Positions 50,532-61,200 of a stretch of DNA of 64,000 nt are shown in pieces (position 1 is the stretch's first letter; each line of letters begins with the position of its first letter). The translations under genes and the position numbers were made by a program. Where the stretch lies: contig WBMZ01002655.1 in the NCBI GenBank assembly GCA_013400975.1, positions 1-64,000 on the forward strand, in the 5' to 3' direction. This stretch comes from Atrichornis clamosus (Eukaryota > Chordata > Aves > Passeriformes > Menuridae). The notes beneath the pieces are model-generated. The model did not search any database. It saw only the letters and a list, made by a program, of their open reading frames with translations, and had not been told where the DNA came from.

Positions 50532-51379
50532 ACATCTTCTGCATTTCTTTGCCTATCATTGCCTAATTTGTGGCAAATCACAGACACATTCCTACGGATG
50601 CAGATGATGACAGCGTCAGAAGACTCATTGTTCTGGAGGTCACAGGAAGTCAATAGCAATTGGAGGACTCAGGGCTCCCCTACAAAGATATTTCTAGTGT
50701 TTCTCAGATTTGTCCATAACAAGGTGAAATTTAATTCAACAAAACTACTTCGAAAAGAATGCTTTGGAAAAAATAATGCATATGTTTTCATTCCTACTAT
50801 ATACATGTGATTGCTCTGTCAAGTTGTTTGTAGGCTTTTTCCACAAACACAAATTGTGCCATAACATGAAATTCTCAATTAACTGTGCAGTCTATTCTGT
50901 AAGCAGAGTCCAAATCACAGCATTACTCTTGTCCTTAACCCTATAAAATGCATTATAAAATCTGAATTATGGTATTTCAAACTATCTCATACCCTAGAGA
51001 TGGGCTTGGGCTGTGATACATTGATATGACATATAGATTATTCCTCTTTGTGGTGCTACTCAGCCAAGGGCATGAGTGAACAAGACAACAGCCACACACA
51101 TATTCACAGTAAAGCCAGGAGGGAATCATAGCAAGGCACAGAATTTGCCTGCCTCTACTGGCAACAAATACTACCTACAAGCAAATCTCAGGGGTGATAA
51201 AATGCTTCACTCCAAGGAAAGGTCAGGACATCCCAGGGAAGCGGTCAGCCAGACACTGGTAAAACATCCCATTGACACAAGGCAGTGAGAGCACCTCAGA
51301 AACACTTTAAAGAACACACATTTCAACCCAGCTCACCCAGCCCTGGTGTAGCATCATTCTGTTTGCATCCTTTTCAACA

Positions 51380-51563
51380 AAGAAGCTGTGGATGCCCCAT
51401 CCACACTGCATCCAACACTTGCCCCCAAGTATTCAAGTCCAGGTTGGATGGGGTTTTGAGTAATCTGGTCTCCTGAAAGGTGTCCCTGACTAAGACAGGG
51501 GTTGAAATTAGATTATCTTTAAGGTCCCTGTCCAACATAAGCCATTCTGTGATTCTGTGAATC
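51380..51563 (+). mobile_element. CR1 LINE 3' end, plus strand
   Basis: The fragment begins with aaagaagctgtggatgcccc, continues aagtccaggttggatggggt, ggtctcctgaaaggtgtccc and ctttaaggtccctgtccaac, and ends attctgtgattctgtgaatc, the CR1 signature. The last ORF2 residues read SRLDGVLSNLV. It is 5'-truncated and moderately diverged, with a few extra bases near 51,405. Confidence 0.93.
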
Positions 51564-52169
51564 ATTCATTACTTGATTTGGTTTCACGTGCTGATGAAGT
51601 CCTACATTTTACAGGCTCTCACCTACCAACTCACTTTATTTTCTTTAATCAGGCCATTGCTTCTCTCTGATTCAGCAATACAGTTTTTAATTCCTAGTTC
51701 CACTTGATTAGCCATCAGCTTCATATAGTTAAGGCTGTTTGTTTTATTCCTGTAATTTCAAGATGCGAGTGACATTTTTACTGGCTCTGCCCACCTCCCC
51801 AGGCTGCAGTCAGCACCAATGTGCGAAGGAGAGGCAGGACACCAGCAGACCAAATAGGCTGTGGCTGCACAGTTCCTAGGAAGCAGCTCTGCAATACAGC
51901 AGCAGATACCAGCTCCCAATACCTTCACTTCAAAGGGAGATGGCTCCCCCGTAAATGTCACCCAGCAAAAACTCAGTTGCACATCAATGCCTATTGATGA
52001 AAAATTAAGACCTGAAGATCTTGGAATCAAGCTCATTTCTGAATAAACTATTCACAGGAAATTAATGTCTTGTATTCCTTCACAGCCCTTTCTTCCTCTG
52101 TTTGCATTTCGTCCACCAGCATTTCCTAACTTTTAGACGTGTTGTATGACATAACTCATCAAATAACTT

Positions 52170-52330
52170 AATCTACATGACAAAAATTATGCACATAATT
52201 TGTGAGCAGACTCCACAAACATTTAATATTCAAAATTCAAGCTGTGGTGATTAGTCTTGATTGAACACACAAATCAGCCAGCATCTTACTGTATTTGAAT
52301 GATTAACTCAGAGGGTTTTTTGCAAAAAAA
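52170..52330. promoter_or_regulatory. Candidate conserved non-coding block
   Basis: An AT-rich block with acatttaatattcaaaattc, ctgtggtgattagtcttg and gaatgattaactc. It is CpG-free and without simple repeats. Weakly suggested by texture only. Confidence 0.17.
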
Positions 52331-54884
52331 CTCCACACTTATGTTTATGATGAATTCAGAATCTGCTTTTTTGGGACTACTCTTATATTTGCTCGTGATT
52401 TTGCCATCCCTCCCTTTTTTTTTAGTTTCAATTCTATAACTCTCTCACCATTAAACCCATTTGTAGAGAGTAATCAGAAAAGGTGGATGTATTCCAGGAA
52501 TGTATTCTGGTAGAAATTTGGAACTGACTTTTACAAAAGCTTTCTGCAACACTTGATCTGACCTCTGATTTTTCAGGCAAATAATGAATTCATGCTGATG
52601 AACAGTAGGCAATTTGATGATACCAAGTCAAAAGTGCTTTAAAATTATTTTTCTTCCCCCGGTCCATCTTTCTTTCCTAGAATCAGATCAATGAATGTGA
52701 AAGACCATAATCTGTGTGTCTCTTCCATTTAACTATTTTCAGAGGAACATCTTGAAAGTTTCCTTTCTCTTTCTTGAGATGAAAAGATCTTTTGAACTCC
52801 ATCGGCACTTCAGTGCCAGCAATGAGATCAAAATGAAGTGTTTCTTATTTCTCCCCCTCAGTGAACACCTGGAAGAACACCAGAGGCTGTCTGATAGTCT
52901 GAATATATGCCACGTTTCTCCTGGTAGCAGATGTTTTCTTCATCCTTGGACACTGCTGTCCTTTACTACACTTAGAAGCCCAGAGCCAAGGAAGAATGTT
53001 CTAGAACAAAAAAATCAATTACTAGAATGCAAACATCAGTATAAATACGCTACTACCAGCCTTGTTTGTACTCAGCATGATTATATTGTTACAGCAAAAT
53101 GCACAATTCACCCCATGTGGGAGATGACTGAAGCACTAAGTATACAGTAAAGGAAAACCACCACGGGAAGAGCACAAGTTCCCTGGGAAAACAGCCTTAG
53201 AGTAAAATCAGAGAAGCACAAAATCATGCCAAGACATCAAGTTTTGCTGACACTTTGTTTTGGAAATAACATCAAAAAGTAAATGTTGTCAATACCAAAA
53301 AGGAGTCTGATAGCAGTATTTACAGTTTCAGGGTGCTAAAATAAAGTTGTTTGACTTAATTCCAAAGCCATCTTTGCTTCAGGTTTCAGTTAATCAGGTA
53401 CCATGACTCAATACCTAAACCCTCAAGAAAAACAGTGGGATGGAAATGCTTCAGGTAATCTAAAGCATGCTGGGAGGAGGATTTGAGGTAAGTTTTATTA
53501 TTGCAATTCTTTGGGGCAAGAATAGTGCAATTAGGGGATGTTAGTTTGAATTAACATGAAATCACACCTGGAAAAAATATTCAGAAATGATGGTGAAAGA
53601 GCACCTCAATCCTGCACCCTGCTCCTGATGCAACAACAAGAGGAAAATTGTCCAGGTGCTGTACATGTTCAATCATTTTCCTTTGCCTGGCAGGGAAGAT
53701 CTAAGGATCTTTTGGGGTTTGCAGTTTCTATGCAAGGGGGAAGGAGATGCTCAGCTTCCTACTGCCAGTGACGGAGCAACCACAGGGCAGGGACTTCTGT
53801 GATAGAAACCTCAAGACGGCAGAGAGGGTAGCAAGAAATCTGATGGGTGTGTGGGAAAGGGAAGAGCAACCAGGGCAGCTGCTTCTGGGTATAGGACAAA
53901 GGTGTTTCACTGAGGTTTCCTCAGGAGGGAATTCCCCAGCAGCTATTTATTGCCATTTGTGACTGAAAAAGATGGGACTTGGGGAAATAGAGCACAGGGG
54001 TAAATGGTACTGAGAAATACCCATCTCTCCATCTCCCATCTCTTCTTTAGATGAGGAAACTAACTGAAGCCTGCTTCAGCTCCTCCAAGCAGCTGCATCA
54101 CTCATATACACAGGCTTTATATGCATATTTATTTTTATGCATCTTTTAAACTGTCCAGAAGGACAGGGCACAGGGAATGATTCTATTTACAAAGATATCA
54201 AGCCTAGATTTGCTTCCTGGGAAGAGCAAGGTGAGGTCAAACAAGGTGCAGATTGGCAGAGCTACGCCTGTGCTACAGGGTATTTTTGGCAGATCTGAAG
54301 GGGAATCCCAATTTCAAAGTGAGCCTTATCCCACAAATAGGACCTATCTTATGACAAGGAGCCCATCTCACAGGTGCTTGTAGGGAAATGAGAGTCACAG
54401 CACTCCCCAAGAAAGAGATGCTTCCAAAATCCAGAGAGGTGGGAGGAGAAGAACGGGTTCTGCTGGATCTTGAGGGTTCCTAACACACACTGCAAGATCA
54501 AGCACAGATGGGACAGTGTGCTGCCACCATCATGCTGAATTAAAGGATGGTACCCAGCAGTGTTGCTGCAACATCCTTTTGGGATGCTCCACCCCACACC
54601 AGCAACTTTTCACCTCCTTCAGGGAGATGCGGCCATGCTGTGGCCAAGGATGGGGGTGCTCTTTCCCACGCCAAAGCCAGACCCTTTCTCCCAGAACAGG
54701 GTAATTTCATACACTGAGAGACCAGATGGCAAAGCTCAAATGTCATGTCAGCCTGTTTCAGGAAAAAAGCACAACCCAGGACAGAACTGGCAGAGCAGAG
54801 GGAGCATACCACATGAGCACACGCTCCCACTCACCAAAACACAGCTGGCTGGGGTTATTTTAAGACCCAATTTGACAGGGTCCC

Positions 54885-55175
54885 TTTAAATTTTGCTGGC
54901 TTTTGTCAGTTTGTATCACAGAGCTAACGTTGTTTAAACAGAACACATTATTTTTGGCCCGTGAATCACAGGACCCGCTTAACAGCCTTTTCATGCAAAC
55001 CACCGAGAGGCCTCTGTTTTCTCTGCACCAGATTATGGCAAAAAACCACCTTAATCACCAGGTACGGCGATTGGCTTCAAAGATTTGCAAATTAGGAGTA
55101 AGCTATCAAATGGCTTCCTAGGGGCTGTAAACCACACAAATCCCATTGCCATTAATGAGGGCTTATGCCACGAAA
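54885..55175. promoter_or_regulatory. Candidate conserved non-coding element
   Basis: About 290 bp of balanced composition with sparse CpG. Words include a homeodomain-type gccattaatgagg, a RUNX-type aaccaca (ctgtaaaccacacaaat), a CCAAT-like word (gcgattggc) and tcatgcaaaccaccg. It lies directly left of a (TA)n(CA)n tract. It does not match CR1, and the 72-codon frame across it looks incidental. It is one of the two blocks I would align first. Confidence 0.27.
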
Positions 55176-55198
55176 TAATATTTTTCTATACATGCACA

Positions 55199-55222
55199 TG
55201 TATATATATATACACACACACA
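55199..55222. repeat. (TA)n(CA)n microsatellite
   Basis: About six TA units pass directly into about five CA units. Likely length-variable. Confidence 0.92.
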
Positions 55223-58200
55223 GAGTGTATATCGTGCCTGGCTAGTTTACTCCTGTAGAGGAGACATGTGGGATTTCCCCGATGTAAGATCCTTGCTAAA
55301 CCTAACTGGCAGGCGAGCAGGGAGATCTCCCGGGGACCCCTCACGGATCCCTCTGGGAGCCAGCACCCTGGGAGCAGCGGTGGTAATTGCTCAGCTGCGG
55401 TTTTAAGGGAGATGCTGGCAGAGGAGCTGTGGGAGTGTTACGAGGGAGGGTGAAACACCAGGGGACTTTTAAGTATTGCAGGAATTTTTTTTTAAAAAAG
55501 CAAAAAAAAAAAAGGCAAAGAGAAAAAAGCAAAGGCAGTTTGTTTTTCAGCTGTACTCCCAAAGACCTGCATAAATACGTATGCCTTGTGGCTAACCACT
55601 GTCAGTGGTGACAGGGATCTTCGTGGCTCCTCTGTGGCGGGAGGAGGAACATCCCCATCCCTGAGCTCAGCGCCTACGTAGGCTGGTGGTTCCCCGGTCA
55701 CACTGGGCTGCGGGCAGCCCTCCTCCAGCCCTGGAGCGCCACCAGCACCCTGAGTCACAGGCTGCTGGGGCCGGGCGCCTGGGCCAGAGACCTCAGCCTG
55801 CGCAATGCTTGGGGAAAGCAAAACAAAAACAAGCCACCCTCCGCTCCGACCCAAGGGTGGGTTTGAAATGATTTGCAGCTGTTGCACAAAACTGTTGGCT
55901 TTCAGCTTCATCAGCCCCTTCACAGCGCCAAGGGGACGGGAGGGCAAGGGAAAAGCAAAGCCCTGAGGAGGACACAGCTCTGGGAAACCCAGTCCTCCTG
56001 CTGAGCCATCCCAGTGGTTACTGGTTTTCCTCAGCTTGTGCACATTCAAACCCACTATTTTAGAACAGTAGGATTGTCCAAATCATGACATATGTGTGAA
56101 AATGAAAGGAATGCAAGTGTTTGGGTTTTTTTAACTCAGATCTGGAGATTCTCTTCTGCTCTAAATAAAAAAAAAAAAGGAGAAGGAAAAGAAAAAACCA
56201 CATAGTTTCCATGTTCCATGTTGAAATAAAATAATGCAGTGTTTGGTCTTTCACACTGGGGATTTCCAGGATCCTCCTTCCTCCGCAAGGACCAGCCCCT
56301 CAACACTGCTGGCCTCCTCGGCACAGCTGGCGCCTGTGTCAGGGCCCCGGGCAAAGGGCAGGGCACCAGTGGGCGGTCTCCAAAATAAACTCAGCTGTGG
56401 CCACATTTCCTCCTCACCGCCCTTTCTGTGACAAGTCAGGAGCCTTACCCAACCCTGTCTAGCCCCATTTTTCTTAACCAAGGCTAATGCTACTGCAGTT
56501 TGTCCAAAAGGGGTAAAGAGAAGGCGGTGGGGAGGGATGGAGCAGAACCCAAAAAGACAAGGAGGCTGTGAGGCACAAGAAGCAGGATTAAAACATCAAC
56601 AATCATTCCCAGAATAAAAATTGTAATTCCTGCGAAATGATGGTTTAGAGATTCTCCAGGCAGATGCAGACTCTCAAAACTTCTTACTTCTTTATTAAAA
56701 TAAAGGAAAAGAAAAGAAAACAGAAGAAGAGGCCCCACCTAACCCTCTGCATTTTAAAGACCACTTTCCCAATGTGGCAGCAGCAGTCCCTGGCTGCACA
56801 GCCCTGTTGAGCAGACACTTAACACCACACCCCAGCCACACATCCAAGCACAACTCCTCTCCTCATCCATTTCAATTTACACAATCATTTGAGCATCCCA
56901 GATTCAACCATTCCAGAAGGGCCCAAGAGGTACCTGTGGTGGGAAGCTCAGGACAGGGTGGCCTGAGGTTACAGGTGAGGCACTGGCCCTACCACACACA
57001 GGGCACATCAGCTCACCTTTCCTCACTGTCCCCACAACAAATGCTGAGCAAAATGAATGCATTCAAGTCTCAGAGGAAAGTCTGTGACTAGTACTGGACC
57101 AGGGCTCAAAGCGACAGTAAGAAGAGGTCCATGGACATAAGGTCAGATGGTTGGTTCTTTCGCCTGAGCAAACATCTCCACTTTGTTCTCTCTCTGATGA
57201 CACTTCCTCCTTTGTACAGTAATCTTGGCCCTCTTCAGCATCTTCTCTGCAAGACATATCATCATCTGGGATTTGTGGATAACTTATCCACTTAAAAAAA
57301 TACATATTACATACAATTACCACCGTAGCTTAATAGGAATTGTATTCTCTCCAAAACAAACATGCTGGGCTGGTGAGCTTCAAGTGACTTTCAAACAAGG
57401 TTTACCAAAAGAGAAACAAAGTGAAAACGATGCCTACTTTCTGTATCCCCACCTCCCAAATAAAACAGTTTTGTCCCCAGTGGAAGGTTCCACAAGAAGT
57501 AGAGGAAAAATAGGATTACATGGAGTATCCCTCATTTGGGAGGGTAGAGGTCTATTAAGAGAGAGGAAAAGACCAATTGGTATCTCCTGTTCAATCTCAA
57601 CAGTAGAGAAACAAGAAGAGAAATGAGTTAGTCTTGCCAGTGGGGGCGGACAGACCTAAGCAGATTCTAGAGAGTAGCATCTAGAGAGCTTTCCATGAGG
57701 TCCTTGGGACCAAAAAAAAAAGCACTTGAGGGTGAAGGAACTAACACTTTAATGCAGAGCAAGCATCCACACAGGCAACTGCTAGGATCACCGAATTCTG
57801 GGGGCAGATCAGGTCCCAGGTTTGGGGATGAGATTGATATGTGTATGCTTTGTCATTTTCATTAATGTCTGAGAGCTACCAGTTACAGCCCCAGATCCTT
57901 AGCAGCACACTGGAAATATACTGGATTTACTTAAGCTTTCAATTCATCCTGCCTTTGGTAGGGGCTTAGTCATAGACTAAGTAACCTACAGGTTGAACGT
58001 GAGTTCTGACCCAAGAGTGGTTATCAACCACCATGGTCTCATGGAATCAATATTCAATCAAGGCCACTCTGAACTTCTACTCCTGACATAGCTACCTACT
58101 TGCACAGGTGATCTACATTTGAAATACAAAATACTTTGAAAAAGTTATGATCCAGCTTCTTGGAGATTTGGTGTTTCCTCTTCCCATTCCTTTAGGCTGC

Positions 58201-61200
58201 TTTCCCTCTTGGCCTCCTACTTTCTTTCTGTAGTTCTCGCGATATTTTTCATGCCTTGACTTCACCTTTTCTTGCCAGCCAAACTTCTCTCAGTGGCCTA
58301 AATGCAAACCTAACCACTGAGACTCATTGAAAGAGAAGGTGCACTCAATGAAACCAATTACACAGAACAGACAACTTATCTCTCCACTGCAGAAAGACTC
58401 TTGAAGTAAATTTTTAAGAGTCCATGCATGTCTCACAGCATCACATGGCTACCTTCAGATTTGCAACAGCAATCCTCAAACTCATCATTTAAAGATGCCC
58501 AGACAGCTGCACTACTGTGTCAGTTCAGAGTCCACTTAAATCTATGTTCTCCTACACGTTTCCATATGTATTTCTGCCATTATTTCATATTTTCTACTAT
58601 ATATCTAGAAAAAACACCAAAAAGTAAACAAGGTATCCATTTTCTGTTGACTCTATGTATTCAAAGTCCCAGCACGGAAGTGCAAGGCACTTCTGTTGTA
58701 GACCAAAAGAAGGGCTTCTCTTCTTGGGTCTTGTCTTCTTCTCCCCAGAGTACAAGGCTTGTTGGCAAAATCTGTTATCTTCTCTCTCCTGTAAGCTGGA
58801 GCCAGTATTGGAGTGGCTTCTGCAAGTCCTGCACAGCCATGAATTTTGTGGGGTTACTTGTAAGTCACAAACTTAGTTTTGTGGAAGAAACAGCTTTGGG
58901 GCAGCTTAGCTTGCTTTCTTTTTTTTTTTTTCTTTTTAATATCTGATTACTCCCCACAGATGACCTTTTCAATAATCTGTAGCGAAGTTCTGACATGCCC
59001 TGACTTTTGTGGTTTTGGGAAACAAGCTCCTATTCCATGAAGGTGCAAGACATGTTTGGTGCAGCTCAGATCTGCTCAATATTTTACGCTTCAATTTCAA
59101 TATGCTCAAGATCTCCTCTGGAATAGGCTTCCAGGTGAGCAATGCAAGATGCACTAGTAAAACCCTCTGCCAGCTTTGGGTCCCAAACCTGCAAGCTGTC
59201 CTGGGAAGGAGCCCTTCTGGTCCTGTGCAGGACCTCTCCTAATTGAGGTGTGCTCATGGAAACCATCTCCAGCATGACCCAGCCTTTGCTGCTTGCACAG
59301 AGCATGCCCTGTTTTGCCTGTGTGCACAGATACCATCAGGATGCATTTCATGGCTCCCCTGGAAGGACACTCAGGCAGGAAGTGCAACAGAAAGCCTCTT
59401 CTGGATAGCCAGGGGAGCAGGGCTGCAGAGTGCACCAGTTTCTACCTCCCACACAGTACAGATGTAGCCCAGGTGGCTCAGAGTTTTTATTACTGCACTG
59501 ATGGAGAAGCTTGAAGGAATGTAGCTTTGGACAGTCTGGAAGTCATTATCCCTTGGTGCTGTCTTCAGAGTAGCTATTCTGCCTTGGACAAGGTCCCTGA
59601 AAATGTACACAGCCTAACTCTTATGCAATAATAAGTGAAGTGCAGCTTTACACAAAAATAGCAATTGCCAGGGTATAAAGATTGCTCTTTGAGGGGAATA
59701 CGAATTTTTTGAATTACAAGAACTGTTGTGGAAAGCAAAGATGCTCTGCTCAAGGTTGTTACTAAATATCTGCAAAGAACCACAGAGGCCCAACTTCATT
59801 CAGCACAAACCTTCCTTCTGCTGTGCAGTCAGCAATATTCACACGTGATACTTGACCTTCCTGAACTGCATGCTTTACAGGTCTCTTCTTTTTTAAAAAA
59901 AAAAAAGAAAAAATATAAGCAAAAAAAGGCACTTCACAGCATCCTCAGCATGCCCTGCAGTCATGTGCCACATCGTAGCTACAGCTAGTGGGATTGGACT
60001 AGACGTTTTCAGCAGACAGTAGTTTGACCCAGTCACTGGCATTTTCAGCAAAGCCTTTCTTCTAGCAGAGCATCAGTTTGCTCCAGCTCTCACAGCAAGC
60101 TGGCTAGCAGATTACAAAGCTTATAATCTTTTATATGTTAAGGGTGTATTTTTTCCATTTTTCCATCACATACAGAGCAAAACTTTCCCCTTTGTGTGTC
60201 CTAAAACACATTAGCTTTTGAGTATGGAAATTTACATCCCAATGGAGAGGAGAGCAAGACAGAGAAAAGGGTAAGAGAGCAAAATATGTGAAGCTGGGAA
60301 GACTTACCCTTTTAATGTGGCAGCCTCTGTTCCTCACATTGTTGTGTGAACTACAAATTCTTTCCTTTAACCAACTAGATTTGCTATTTGGTTATTCCTC
60401 AGTTTTCATTTATTACTACAGCCAGTGTGGATTCTGCTCTGTTCTGCTCCTGGTTTCACCATGAAGCAATACTGTCCAGTTTCCCAGCACTAAACCCACT
60501 TAGCTGACAACACCACCTTTTGTTGCAGCCAGGGTAGACTGAACCAGGTTCTTCTATTCCACAATGACTACAGCATTTAGATGGGAGAGCAGTGGCATCT
60601 GGATTCATGCTTATTGTATGACTGCACCAGCAGGCAGCAGGAAAGAAGCACAGACCATGCTTATGTACGTGGGTGTGAGAGCTTCTGCCGCCCGAGTCAG
60701 TGGCACAACACCAAGCTAAAACCGAGGGCACAGGCAAGCTCCGGGCTCTCAGCATCAGTGCAGCATCACCGACTTTTCCCCCTGTGCTTTCTGCATACGT
60801 GCTGGGCTAAACTCCAGGGATTAATTTGCCACCCACTGTGCAGTTTTGCAGAGGAGGAAGGGATCAAAGACTAGTTCAACAACATGAAGGTGTCACTAGT
60901 GACGCAGAGGCCGGTATTTCCTCTTGGCAATCTGGGGTGCAGAGAGGGGTGGCACTGGCACCTCCTTAGGTGACACCAGCACTGCTCTCCGTGGCAGAAT
61001 GGCACCACTGGAAGGCAGCACTGTCCAGACCCAGATACTTCTGGTTGTAAAAAAATTCCAGGCTTGGCATCTCAGGAAAATGCCAGCTTGGTTTGCATGA
61101 GGCTCACGCTGATGGTACCCAAGGAAAGCCTCATCAAAATCTGGGGTACTTTTGATTATTTTTCCACTCTTATCCTTTTCCCCCCCTCCATGTATTTTTC

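Larger units (their letters stand above)
48933..51379. other. Unique non-coding sequence with T/G-rich tract
   Basis: About 2.4 kb. It holds a T/G-rich low-complexity tract at 49,602-49,715, a candidate non-coding block at 50,160-50,440 and a G-run plus GA microsatellite at 50,457-50,531. No gene recognised. Confidence 0.55.

Noticed and set aside
55492..56055. 187-codon minus-strand open frame
   Set aside because: Lies in a GC-rich patch, composition is P/G/A-rich, its C-terminal end is coded by A-runs (FFF on the minus strand), and no domain or splice context is visible.
58428..58946. 172-codon plus-strand open frame
   Set aside because: No domain, no Kozak-like start, ends in a poly-T-coded FFFFF run; composition looks like random AT-rich DNA.
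59985..60030. gggattggactagacgttttc, CR1-like word
   Set aside because: About 20 bp only, with no further CR1 similarity on either side.
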